A stretch of 64,000 nucleotides of DNA, taken from Spiroplasma ixodetis Y32 (GTDB taxonomy: Bacteria; Bacillota_I; Bacilli_A; Mycoplasmatales; VBWQ01). How positions within the stretch are numbered: position 1 is the stretch's first letter; each line of letters opens with the position of its first letter. The stretch covers positions 372,001 through 436,000 of the forward strand of contig NZ_CP127039.1 in the NCBI RefSeq assembly GCF_030316605.1. Direction: 5' to 3'. Of the stretch, positions 55,597 to 64,000 are shown piece by piece. The notes below the pieces were generated by a model. The model saw nothing but the letters and a program-made list of their open reading frames with translations, had not been told where the DNA came from and did not search any database. The position numbers were made by a program, and so were the translations under genes.

Positions 55597-55618
55597 TCAT
55601 CTTGATGTTGTTTCATTA

Positions 55619-56467
55619 TTAGAAATATATGGGTATTGCTTCTCCAACAACTTCACCAGCAACTTTATATGCTCTTCCTGCTTTATCATCTTTAATAAAA
55701 TCTACATAAATAACTGTATTTTCTATCATGTATCTTTTCATCGCTCTTGGTGTTGCTAAAATAAAGGTCATTAATTGTTGTTCATTTTTATCATTAGTAA
55801 AAATCATATAGTCATCAAGAACGATTTCACATAATACACCTTTTACATATAAATTATTTCCATTTAAACGTAATTGTTGTGCCAACTGATTATCGGTAAT
55901 TAAACCTTTATTATCTGCTAAATAAACTAAACTATCATAAAGACCATTAGTAATAAAAAATTTACTATTTGCAATGTTTCTAAATTGAAACAAAGTATTT
56001 CAAGCAGATAACATTGATTTTAAATAGCCTACTGGTGTTGTATCTTCAATATCGATTTTAGTAGCAAATTTTGCAATTGCTTGTGTATCATCAATTGCCA
56101 ATTTATCTGCTAAATCATTTGCAACTTCATATTGCATACTATCTAATAAATTTTGTCCATTATTTGCTTTTAAATCTACATCTGCAATAATTTCTCCTGC
56201 AAGATATTTTTTAGTTATTTTTTTACTAATTTTATCAGTATCAACATATGGTAATTCATATCTTTTACTTTTATCATCCCAAGCAATAATTTTTACTTCC
56301 GGTTTTTTTGGTTTTTTAACAATAAACTCAATATTTACTGAGTCAACAATTTCAGTAGGAAAAAAGTTTGCCCATGGACTATTTGAAATTTTAAAAAACT
56401 CTATAAATTCTGGTGCTTCTACTAATCTCTCTGTATTGTCTAAATTTTGATTAAATGGTACTGACAT
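55619..56467 (-). CDS. Major capsid protein
   Basis: 282 aa. N-arm, then A-W-D-D-K-S-K-R-Y-E-L-P-Y, D-V-D-L-K-A-N-N-G-Q-N-L-L, long helix A-N-D-L-A-D-K-L-A-I-D-D-T, F-I-T-N-G-L-Y-D-S-L-V, and ending Y-K-V-A-G-E-V-V-G-E-A-I-P-I-Y, the end pattern of HK97-fold capsids. TGA (Trp) at 56000-56002 splits it only under the standard code. Preceded by the scaffold gene; GAAAGGAAG ribosome site. Confidence 0.75.
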
Positions 56468-56485
56468 TTTATTTCTTCCTTTCGT

Positions 56486-56866
56486 TTATAAATAATTTTT
56501 CTTTTTATAATTAATTAAAAAATTTTCTTTATCATTTGTTTTATTATTATTAATAATTATTTGTTTATTGCCACCTGTATTAATTGTTTGTTTAAATACC
56601 GGTTGTTCTTTAATCATTTTTTTAATAGTTTCTTCAATTTTTGAATTTTCTATATTACTTGTTTTAAATTTTAAATAATCATAAAATTCAGTTTTAACTT
56701 GATATTTTTTAAATATATTAATCATTTCTTTTTCTTTAATTTCTTGATTAAGTTTATTTAACTTATTTTCTGCTTCATTAACTTTATTTTCTATTTCTTG
56801 TGAAGAAGCATTATTTTCAGTTAAAGGTTCAGTTGTTTGTTGAACATTATTTTCATTTTCTAACAT
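56486..56866 (-). CDS. Scaffolding-like protein
   Basis: 126 aa, helical, Glu/Asn/Lys-rich with a coiled coil (E-I-E-N-K-V-N-E-A-E-N-K-L-N-K-L-N-Q-E-I-K), directly upstream of the capsid gene: typical of phage scaffolds (GP20/DUF4355 type). Acts inside the procapsid. Confidence 0.7.
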   Translation of the reverse strand: MLENENNVQQTTEPLTENNASSQEIENKVNEAENKLNKLNQEIKEKEMINIFKKYQVKTEFYDYLKFKTSNIENSKIEETIKKMIKEQPVFKQTINTGGNKQIIINNNKTNDKENFLINYKKKNYL

Positions 56867-56883
56867 TTAACATTCTCCTAATC

Positions 56884-57069
56884 TTATCCCAATAATCAAT
56901 CTTTAACTAATTGTGGCATTTCACTTATTAGTTTTTTATAATCATTAACAGCATTTTCTAATATATCAATATCAGAAAATTTAAAACAATTATCAATATG
57001 TAAATCAAAATCTCTATCAATACTGATATCTTGTTTTCTATATTTTTCATTAAATTCAATTTTTGTCAT
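56884..57069 (-). CDS. Small phage protein (61 aa)
   Basis: Alpha-helical, D/E-rich (I-S-I-D-R-D-F-D-L-H-I-D-N-C-F-K), ends W-L-L-G. GGAGAAAAATA upstream; spacing supports a real gene. Unknown. Confidence 0.5.
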
Positions 57070-57070
57070 A

Positions 57071-57259
57071 TTATTTTTCTCCTTTATTAATTTTTTCGTT
57101 TAATTTTGCTAATTTTTTTTGATGTTTTATAATTTTGTTATTTGCTCTAACATGTTTTGGAGTTGTGATAAATCTTTTTAATAAAACAATAATTTCTCTG
57201 CAAATTAATGTTCCAACACTTGTTCCAATAATTATTAATTCATGTAAAAATTCTTTCAT
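57071..57259 (-). CDS. Small membrane protein (62 aa)
   Basis: One membrane helix L-I-I-I-G-T-S-V-G-T-L-I-C-R-E-I-I-V-L-L then a basic helix. Possibly part of lysis or morphogenesis. Confidence 0.5.
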   Translation of the reverse strand: MKEFLHELIIIGTSVGTLICREIIVLLKRFITTPKHVRANNKIIKHQKKLAKLNEKINKGEK

Positions 57260-57293
57260 CTGAATATTTTCCTTTCAATTGTTTATTTTTTAA

Positions 57294-57452
57294 TTATTCA
57301 TCAAATTGACCACCATTAATTCTTTCAATCATTGATTGTGAATTACTTATAACTTCTACTAATACAGATATTTCTTTATTGAATTCTTCTATTCTTTCTT
57401 TATATGTATGAATTTCATTATTATAATATTCAAGTAATTTTTCTTTATTCAT
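57294..57452 (-). CDS. Coiled-coil small protein (52 aa)
   Basis: K-E-K-L-L-E-Y-Y-N-N-E-I-H-T-Y-K-E-R-I-E-E-F: short coiled coil. AAGGAGG upstream. Unknown. Confidence 0.5.
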   Translation of the reverse strand: MNKEKLLEYYNNEIHTYKERIEEFNKEISVLVEVISNSQSMIERINGGQFDE

Positions 57453-57468
57453 AAATTATTCACCTCCT

Positions 57469-58293
57469 TTATAAACTCATGTGATTATAATCTCAATTTA
57501 GTGAAGCATTATCATGATTTAATGGTAATTCGCTCATATTATCACTGCCATATTGACTGGTTGTTTCACTATTAATTGAAAATCTATTATCATTAATTAA
57601 TCTTGCAGTTTCATTATTAAATGGTGTTTCTTGCATTTCTGCAATATGATTTGTAGTTTCCATAGGTAATAAATTATGAATAATTTCACTTGCACCAGCA
57701 ATAATAGTAGGTATTGCATAAGCATTATTAAAATCATTATTTATACCCATTGCTACACCACTTGATATTAAACATCCACCAGTAGCCATATTACAAATCT
57801 TTCTTATTGCTTCAAATTTATTAGGTATTAATTCAGTTAATCCACTAATAAGATTTGATATACCATAAGCATTTAAACTAATATATGTATCTCAATCCAT
57901 TAATGACTGATTTTCTTGTTTATTTAATAGTAATCATGGAGGACCCTCAGTTGTAGTTGTAGTAGTTATTGGCATTGGTGTTGTTGGAATAATTGGAGTA
58001 ATATTATTCTTTGTTCATTTACTATAATTTGCTAATCCAATTGTTCCTAAACCTAATAAGATTTTTTTAGAACTATTAATTAATTTAGTTTTAGTATTTT
58101 GTCTTTGATTTAAGTTTCATATATCTAAAGCCAACTTTTTACCAAATAATAAACTATTAATTGAACCTAATACTGGATTACCTATTACTTGACCATAATA
58201 AGCACTTGTACCAATCATTGCACAAATTGGACTTATACCAGTTCTAATTAATTTAGTTAATGTATAATTTGATTGATTTTCTATACTCGGCAT
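57469..58293 (-). CDS. Glycine-rich phage membrane-active protein
   Basis: 274 aa. Several hydrophobic, Gly/Ala-rich segments (I-L-L-G-L-G-T-I-G-L, M-A-T-G-G-C-L-I-S-S-G-V-A-M-G-I, I-P-T-I-I-A-G-A-S-E-I-I) and a T-T-T-T-T-T run near residue 105. C-terminal polar tail. May be an internal virion or pore protein; not recognised. Confidence 0.55.
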
Positions 58294-58304
58294 TTTATTC
58301 TCCT

Positions 58305-58541
58305 TTAATTTTCTAATTTTTTAACTGTTACTTTAATTCAACCTTGATAAACATCATTATCACCAACTATTAATGCAACATTACTTTCGGGGTCAGAAAC
58401 AATTATGTGTTTTGATTTAACATTTGGGTATTGTCTTAAAATAATTGCTCTAATATCATTACTTGTATGAATTGCTTTTGGAAATGGTGATAATATTTCA
58501 ATTTCATCTTTATTTTCAAACAAAGTAGGTAATATTATCAT
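58305..58541 (-). CDS. Small phage protein (78 aa)
   Basis: Beta-rich (I-E-I-L-S-P-F-P, H-I-I-V-S-D-P-E-S-N-V-A-L-I-V-G-D). Unknown; AAGGAG-type site upstream; 11 bases before the next gene. Confidence 0.5.
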
Positions 58542-58544
58542 TAA

Positions 58545-58718
58545 TTATTTCTCCTTATTTTTAATTTGATTAGCAATTTCACTTAATATTTTTAATACTT
58601 TATATTCATTTTTTAATTCTTTAATAATAAATATTAAAAATATTATTAGTGTTATAGATGTTATTAATATTGGTACTATTAATAAAATTTTCATAATATC
58701 ATTTTTTACTCTTTTCAT
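58545..58718 (-). CDS. Small single-pass membrane protein (57 aa)
   Basis: Helix I-L-L-I-V-P-I-L-I-T-S-I-T-L-I-I-F-L-I-F-I-I flanked by basic residues, coiled-coil tail. Holin-like by size. Confidence 0.5.
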   Translation of the reverse strand: MKRVKNDIMKILLIVPILITSITLIIFLIFIIKELKNEYKVLKILSEIANQIKNKEK

Positions 58719-58999
58719 TTTCTAAATCATTTAACATTAATTGAACAAAATGCACGATTTTTAGGAATATTTAAAGTATTAAAGATTTCACCAGTTACTA
58801 TAATTTCATCGTTTTTGTTTAATAAAATACATCGTCTATAAAGTTTTGGGTTGTTAAAAATTAAAGTAACATAGTTTAATCCATTTCATTGACCTCGAAC
58901 ACTATAATATAATTCTTTATTACCTTTTTCGTAATATTTTGCTTCAATAGTGTTACTCAGTTTTACTGTTAATTTGACATAATTTTCTTTATTTTTCAT
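58706..58999 (-). CDS. OB-fold-like (SSB-type) phage protein
   Basis: 97 aa. Y-V-K-L-T-V-K-L-S, Y-V-T-L-I-F-N-N-P, D-E-I-I-V-T-G-E-I-F and F-C-S-I-N-V-K-W-F resemble a single-strand-binding OB fold with aromatic residues; a tentative call from strand pattern. Sits beside the resolvase. Confidence 0.4.
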
Positions 59000-59001
59000 T
59001 T

Positions 59002-59466
59002 TTATAATTTCCTTAAATAATTGTCAAAAATTAATATTTTTTTATGATTTTTTAAATAATATTGAATATGCTTATATGCATCTTGTTCATGCTTTGTTAA
59101 TTTTATATTTCCTTTATAATTTGTTATTTTATTTTTATTTTTTGGTTGGTTTTCTAGATAATCTCAATTCATAACATCTTGTACTAATACCATTAATGCA
59201 CCAATAATTTTAGGGGTTGCTAATGGATTAGTTAATAATTGTTTTGAACTTAAAAAGAAATTTTCTACAATAACTAATATTTTTTTATCAATAAATTTTT
59301 CTTTAATTAATTGCAATTTTTCTTTATACATATTTTTAGTTCATAAAACAGTTAATGTATTAAATGTTTCATTAAAAACAATATTATTAGTTTCACTTGA
59401 ATATATAACCATTCCATTATTACCAATACCAGCGGGGTCAATCCCAATAATTAAATCATATTGCAT
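59002..59466 (-). CDS. RuvC-like phage resolvase
   Basis: 154 aa. I-I-G-I-D-P-A-G-I-G-N-N-G near the start, I-L-V-I-V-E-N-F-F near residue 65, and T-K-H-E-Q-D-A-Y near 128: the D, E, D catalytic set of the RNase H fold. Counterpart of 33826-34332 in prophage C; likely debranches DNA for packaging. Confidence 0.75.
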
Positions 59467-59468
59467 TA

Positions 59469-59735
59469 TTAATCAAACTCACCATTATTTATTTTTTGAA
59501 TTAATGAATAATATATTGAATCATTATTTGTACTTCTATATCCATCATTTTCAATTTTATTTTCTAAATATGTAATTAATTTTTCTTTATATTCATTAAT
59601 TATTTCTTTTTTAAAATCTCCTCTTAATTTTTCTATATTATTTAAATGTTCTTTTGTTATTTCTTGATTACGTTTTTTATTATATTCATTAATAATTTCT
59701 TGGTCTTTATAAGAAAATGGTTTTTGTTTATTCAT
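59469..59735 (-). CDS. Helical phage protein (88 aa)
   Basis: Highly charged coiled coil (E-I-I-N-E-Y-N-K-K-R-N-Q-E-I-T-K). Overlaps the upstream zinc-ribbon gene. Unknown. Confidence 0.5.
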   Translation of the reverse strand: MNKQKPFSYKDQEIINEYNKKRNQEITKEHLNNIEKLRGDFKKEIINEYKEKLITYLENKIENDGYRSTNNDSIYYSLIQKINNGEFD

Positions 59736-59898
59736 ATTTATACCTCCTACTTAACCTAACATTTAAAATACAGTCATAACAAATTGCTTTATTATTTTTA
59801 TCTCTTAAAAAATATTTTCTTGTTTTTATATCATTAGTATTAAAGAATAAATAATCTAATTTATTTTGTTTACATGTTCAACAAAAATACTTTTTCAT
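59728..59898 (-). CDS. Zinc-ribbon small protein (56 aa)
   Basis: C-W-T-C-K and C-Y-D-C pairs. ATG lies inside the end of the prophage-end gene (29-base overlap). A degraded copy is in A at 61384-61533. Confidence 0.65.
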
Positions 59899-60388
59899 TA
59901 TGAGTTGAAATTTCCTTATAAGAAGTAACTATATAATTAATTGGTAAATCATTATGATTATATGGATTATTTATTTTAAAACCTTTTCTGTTTTCTTCTC
60001 ACGTAATGTTATATTTAAAACAAGGATTAGTAATTTTAGTTTTGTTATCAGTTATTTCACCCATAAATCAACTATTATGCTGTTCATAAAATGTTAATGT
60101 TTCAAGTTTTATATCATTAAGATAATATTCTTTTGGAACAATTGGTTTATTAACAATTATTTTTTGGTCTTTAATATATGGTTCTAATAATTTTATTAAT
60201 TCATTACCACTTAACTCTCTTTTAATATTTTCTAAATTAAAAACTCAATATGTATATTTATCATCAGCAATAAAACTATTATTTTTAACCATTCATTTTG
60301 GAAGCGATAATTTATATTCAACATAATTAATAAGAATAGATTGTGGTTTATCTTTAACAATTTGTTCTTTTTTAAATTCTATTTGCAT
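59870..60388 (-). CDS. Conserved prophage-end protein (intact copy)
   Basis: 172 aa; the complete version of the gene split in A (43999 / 61091) and related to C (37724). Motifs L-P-K-W-M, Y-W-V-F-N-L-E-N-I-K, F-K-Y-N-I-T-W-E-E, F-K-I-N-N-P-Y, S-T-H-N-E-K. First gene of the B leftward operon. No known family. Confidence 0.75.
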
Positions 60389-60401
60389 AATAATCCTTTC
60401 C

Positions 60402-60437
60402 TAATATGTTCTGTTGCTTATAGCATAAAGAACATAT
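60402..60437 (-). promoter_or_regulatory. Hairpin before the prophage-end gene (B)
   Basis: Same stem as 43951-43985, with changed loop bases. Confidence 0.55.
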
Positions 60438-60499
60438 ATTTTGATTTTTAGATTATTAATAATACTACTATTCGTTTTATTAATTTCATAAATTCTGGG

Positions 60500-60600
60500 C
60501 TCAAAAATAAATTGTGAAATTTTAAAAAACATTGAGGCATTCGATTCAATATTTATTTAATTTGCGTTTAGCAAATTAATATTTTAATTGAACCGGCACC
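60500..60600 (-). repeat. Long inverted-repeat arms in prophage B leader
   Basis: Arms attgaatcgaatgcctcaat and (further out) ttgagcggtgccggttcaat flank a small hairpin (atttgc taaac gcaaat). In prophage A the middle and one arm are deleted, and the remaining arm equals the exact complement of the outer B arm. No gene in this leader (60389-60664). Confidence 0.5.
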
Positions 60601-60664
60601 GCTCAATTTTTTTTTACAAGTTTGAAATTTATTTTCTCACCCAAAAATTTTTCAAAAAAAATAA

Positions 60665-60905
60665 AAAATAAAACCAACACTTGCTCACTGGGGAGTGGCA
60701 AGGTTGGTTAAATAAAGAATAGAATTAATACAATAGGTCCCTACAACAGGTCTATATATACTAGTTTCCAATTCGCTCCCACCCCAAGAATTACCATTAA
60801 ATGGTTAGTATATTTTATTAGGTATCACTCCACTTTTTATTTATCCATGCAAGTCCACATGCTAGCTACTATTTTTAACAACTGTGTTGTAGTTCACTTT
60901 TTTAA
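60665..60905 (-). ncRNA. Structured ncRNA locus of prophage B
   Basis: Counterpart of 43550-43785 on the other strand, with the same terminator stem (60672-60709) and paired change cct/agg. See the A copy. Confidence 0.6.
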
Positions 60906-61063
60906 TTCCTTAACACGTGTTGATAATAGTGCTAAAGAGGTTTATTAAAAATTTTAAAATTTTACAATTACAAAAAAAAGACAAGATTTTTATTCTCGTC
61001 TTTTGTCATTTATTTTTAATTTAAGGGTTTAAAAAAGAAAGGAGCTATTTTTAAAACTTTTTA

Positions 61064-61090
61064 GTTACCGACATCTTCGCCACGCTCCCA
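61064..61090 (-). repeat. Terminal inverted repeat of prophage B, right
   Basis: Reverse complement starts tgggagcgtggcgaagatgt; same end sequence as prophage A at 43361. Confidence 0.75.
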
Positions 61091-61412
61091 ATAATTAGAA
61101 CCATATATTAAAGACCAAAAAATAACTGTTAATAAACCAACTGCTCCAAAAGAATATTATCTTAATGATATAAAACTTGAACCACTAACATTTTATGAAC
61201 AACATAATAGTTGATTTATAGGTGAAATAACAGATAACAAAACTAAAATTAGTAATCCTTGGTTTAAATATAACATTATGTGAGAAGAAAACAGAAAAGG
61301 TTTTAAAATAAATAATCCATATAAACATGATGATTTACCAATTAATTATATAGGTACTTCGTATAAGGAAATTTCAACACATAATGAAAAAGTATTTTTG
61401 TTGAACATGTAA
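61091..61412 (+). pseudogene. Prophage-end gene of A, 3' half
   Basis: L-E-P-Y-I-K-D-Q-K-I-T-V-N-K-P ... S-T-H-N-E-K-V-F-L-L-N-M stop 61410-61412. Continues the frame left at 44196; separated by prophage B. Confidence 0.8.
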
Positions 61413-61533
61413 ACAAAATAAATTAGATTATTTATTCTTTAATATTAATGATATAAAAACAAGAAAATATTTTTTAATAGATAAAAATAATAAAGCAATT
61501 TGGGGAGATTGTCAAAAATCCGGAATAAATTAA
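61384..61533 (+). pseudogene. Zinc-ribbon protein of A, IS-truncated
   Basis: M-K-K-Y-F-C-W-T-C-K ... then one Cys lost (I-W-G-D-C where B has I-C-Y-D-C), and the end replaced at the IS1595 border (stop 61531-61533). Confidence 0.65.
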
Positions 61534-63448
61534 CGGACTTCTCCCCACATGTACTTGTGGAGGAAACAATGAAATTGAATGAGTTCAACAATGCTTTTCA
61601 AACAGAACAGGATTGTTTAAAATATATAGCAAGTTTGAAGAAAAAAAATGTATCATGTGTTCTTGAACAAGTTTGAATACTTCTAATTTAAGAAGAATAA
61701 GATGTTTGAAATGTCATCAAACATTTAGTATTCTTCATGGCACCATTTTTTACAAGTCACAAACACCTTTGAGATTTTGATTTTATCTCATCTTTAGATG
61801 AATAAACACCAAACATGGAATTACATCAACTGATGTTGCAAAAGAATTGGGGGCATTGGTTAGATAAGTTTACTTTCTTGTCTTCAAATCTGTACAAATT
61901 GGTTTGGAGACATTTTTAATCGTAAAATCATTCTATCATTATTTCATCAGTTGGCATTGGTTAGATAAGTTTACTTTCTTGTCTTCAAATCTGTACAAAT
62001 TGGTTTGGAGACATTTTTAATCGTAAAATCATTCTATCATTATTTCATCAGTTAATAAATTTTCTTAATGCTTCTGTGAAATGTTTAATGCTATTAAACT
62101 TGTTACCAAACATAATTTTAAAATCTCTTTTGATTCATCGATTTAAACATTCACTTACTTGGTTGCCTTTAAATCCTGATAAACTTTTTGAATGAATTAA
62201 ATTTTTACTTTTATTAAAACTATTTGTAACTATTTTACTAATATTACCTGAACCTAAATCAGACTGGATAAATGTTGCAAATATTTTATGTTCTTTACGA
62301 CTTGCCTTTGTTACTTGATTAAGAACATTTAAAATGGTTATTGCATTTTCACTTTTATTAATTTTTCAACCAACTATAGCATTACTATTCATATCTGTAG
62401 CAATTTCTAATAATAATTTAGTTTTTTTATTATTAATAATTAATTCTTTAAATCAAGTACCATCGATGCCAACTTTTTCAAGATAAGTATTACTGGTAAA
62501 ATTACGTTTTAATAAATCTTGGAAATTTGATTTTAAGGAATTAGATTTCGCTCTACGCTGTTTTTTGGGTTTGGTTAATAGTTTGTGTGATATTATTATC
62601 TTCTAATAACCTCATAATGCTGTTTTTACTGCATTTAAGATTGGTGTTGTTTTTCTTTAATTCTAATCTCACCTTTTCTAAACTAGTAATTTTAATTATT
62701 TTATCTTTGTTGCTAATAACAACAATTTTATTTAATTCTTTTAATAACTCATTATCAATTTTTGTTTGATATTTCTTTTTACCATTTTTTATTCATTTAT
62801 AATATGCAACTTTACTGATAGGTAACAAACTAATTATGTCATTAATTCCATAATTTTTATTTCTATATTTATCAACTATTAAAAAACATTTACTTTTCAA
62901 TAATTTACTATTTAAAATATTTTGATTGTTTTTTAATTCTTTATCACAGAATTGTTTTTGTGTTAAAAATTCATTTTTTATTTTTTCTTTTAGTAGTGAC
63001 TTTTTGAGTTTTTTATTTTCAAGTTTTAAATTTTTATCTTTGATATTCACTTTATCTATTTGATGATTTGTTTGAAAAGTATGAATAGTAATTAATTTAT
63101 TATTTTTTTGATATTTTTTTACTCAATTATAAATTAATGATCTGGTTGATAATTGATATTTGGTTTTAATATCAATGGTTTTTAATTTTTTAATCACTAC
63201 ATATTCATTTAAAACATCTAGTTTAATTTTTCTTGTATAAACTTTATATTTCATCTTTACTCCTTAACTATTAATTATTTAAACTAATCATACTGTCTAG
63301 ATTAAAAATTATAGGAGTAAACTTAACTAACTTATGCCCTGTTGTAATGCTATGTTTCATTTAAAAATGTGGGGAGAAGTCCGTAGATAGGCTTTTCTCA
63401 GCATTTATGTGATAAAATTTAAAAATAGTACATAAAGGGAGAAAAGCC
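61534..63448. mobile_element. Chimeric IS1595 with IS3-like element inside
   Basis: IS1595 5' part 61534-61851, then IS3-like copy III 61852-63338 (minus), then IS1595 3' end to 63448. Outer flanks taaattaa and ataaataa do not match, and about 500 bp of IS1595 are missing, so two IS1595 copies were probably joined by a deletion. Within it 61852-61952 is repeated in tandem at 61953-62053 (101 bp). Confidence 0.8.
61961..63254 (-). pseudogene. IS3-like transposase, frameshifted
   Basis: Same protein as 24775-27013, but with 4 extra bases near 62583 (gtttgtgtgat for gtttgat), so the frame breaks after the middle domain. Confidence 0.8.
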
Positions 63449-63449
63449 A

Positions 63450-63673
63450 TAAATAAATCATATACTGAATTAAATTTTGAAATTGTTCGTTTATATTTTG
63501 GTTCTACTTTGAAAAATGGATATGAAATGAAATATTACAGTGATGAAAAAAGTCAAAACGAAGTTACAAATAATAATTAATTTCCAGGTATTGTTTATTT
63601 TACTATTAAAGCTGATGCTGATGACATCAATTGATATGGAGAAACGAATAAAATAAAATTAGAACTTACTTAA
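63450..63673 (+). pseudogene. Ig-like phage protein fragment (prophage A)
   Basis: Y-Y-S-D-E-K-S-Q-N ... TAA ... F-P-G-I-V-Y-F-T-I-K-A-D-A-D-D-I-N-W-Y-G-E-T-N-K-I-K-L-E-L-T. Resembles the C-terminus of 55282-55596. The 5' end was removed at the IS border; one in-frame TAA. Confidence 0.5.
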
Positions 63674-63693
63674 TTTTAAAAATATTAGTAAAA

Positions 63694-63910
63694 ATGTAAT
63701 TAGGGGTAAAAATAATGCTACTGTGAAAAAAAGCATCTTCACATTTGCAATATAACAAACAAATGACATATAATTAATAGTATTATATAGGTATCATAAA
63801 ATAAACGCCTTTAATTTAGGCGTTATTTTATGTTTAAAAAGCATATTGTAAAAATAACAAAAAATAAGTACAATTTATAAGTAAAATTAAGAAATAAGGA
63901 GTAATTTAAT
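63694..63910 (+). promoter_or_regulatory. Prophage A terminator/leader block, homologous to 47310-47470
   Basis: aattaggggtaaaaataatg, gtgaaaaaaagcatcttcac (itself an inverted repeat), and a terminator stem acgcct / aggcgt near 63806-63827, then the leader of the next gene with AAGGAG. The same block ends terL in B, although here no terminase precedes it. Confidence 0.6.
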
Positions 63911-64000
63911 ATGAAAACATGAATAAAAACAAATTTTTATAAAATGACATCAATACTATCATTATTTTTAGCAGCTACTGGTTTAATAATTGGTTCAATA
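63911..64000 (+). CDS. Signal-anchored protein, cut by window end
   Basis: M-K-T-W-I-K-T-N-F-Y-K-M-T-S-I-L-S-L-F-L-A-A-T-G-L-I-I-G-S-I: relative of 47882-48168 (same first eight residues). Continues past the window. Confidence 0.6.

Larger units (their letters stand above)
44197..61090. mobile_element. Prophage B: 16.9 kb transposable tailed prophage
   Basis: Bounded by imperfect terminal inverted repeats (44197-44223 and 61064-61090, 20 of 27 matches, tips tgggagc). Inserted inside the prophage-end gene of prophage A; flanks share at most one base, so no clear target duplication. Order: DDE transposase (minus), terminase (plus), two small genes, then a long leftward operon with portal, fibre, capsid, scaffold, resolvase, regulators, and an end ncRNA. 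No integrase recognised. Several genes have frameshifts (48165, 51518), so it is probably defective. Confidence 0.8.

Noticed and set aside
55000..56470. Two separate genes for 55619-55993 and 56000-56467
   Set aside because: Same frame joined by TGA, which is Trp here; one capsid gene.
1..64000. CRISPR array
   Set aside because: No regularly spaced direct repeats; the repeats seen are IS copies and phage ends.

Overview
The window is AT-rich Mollicutes DNA that reads with genetic code 4. Nearly every gene uses in-frame TGA as tryptophan, and a tRNA-Trp(UCA) is present at 9508-9582. The gene set (secG-rnr-smpB, Fur, ACP, cardiolipin synthase, DUF285-type surface repeats, a dense tRNA cluster) and the load of insertion sequences and prophages point to Spiroplasma, probably an insect-associated lineage. 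The genus assignment is inference from content only.

Layout. 1-540: inverted copy of an IS481::IS1595 composite. 616-10520: core genes (tRNA-Ser, cls, two conserved hypotheticals including an EAL-like protein, proS, an MG284-like gene, a decayed gene, acpP, fur, tRNA-Trp, degV). 10774-17686: pile-up of IS481-like, IS3-like and four IS1595 elements, partly inside a broken secreted-protein gene (14232-18745). 19140-23474: secG, rnr, comF-like, hypothetical, smpB. 24450-39475: an MFS transporter gene broken by an IS3-like element and by an 11.4 kb prophage (C, 27189-38582). 39563-42981: DUF285 pseudogene, tmRNA, and nine tRNA genes. 43361-64000: prophage A, itself interrupted by a 16.9 kb prophage B (44197-61090); the outer part of A is then scrambled by IS1595 and IS3-like copies.

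The main discovery is the prophage type. B carries a tailed-phage set (terminase large subunit, portal, scaffold, capsid, fibre, RuvC-like resolvase) but no tyrosine or serine integrase that I can recognise. Its left end instead carries a DDE transposase-like protein of the mycoplasma-ICE 'Mbov_0401' type, and it is bounded by 27-bp imperfect terminal inverted repeats. C has a related transposase at its left end, about 31-bp terminal inverted repeats, and an 8-bp target duplication (ATTGGGAG); removing C restores the MFS reading frame across the junction. B is inserted inside A. Together these suggest a family of transposable, Mu-like-lifestyle phages in Spiroplasma. A and B each have a GC-richer, terminator-ended non-coding RNA locus beside the terminal repeat, followed by a hairpin and a conserved gene (copies at 43999, 60388 and, in C, 38212). 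C also encodes a retropepsin-like aspartic protease beside a DUF5678-like protein, and a RecT/exonuclease pair.

Many genes are broken by homopolymer slips, nonsense changes or IS. At least ten IS1595 copies (about 941 bp, mostly with perfect 8-bp duplications) show recent bursts. Frameshifts could be real decay or assembly error; I cannot distinguish them here.
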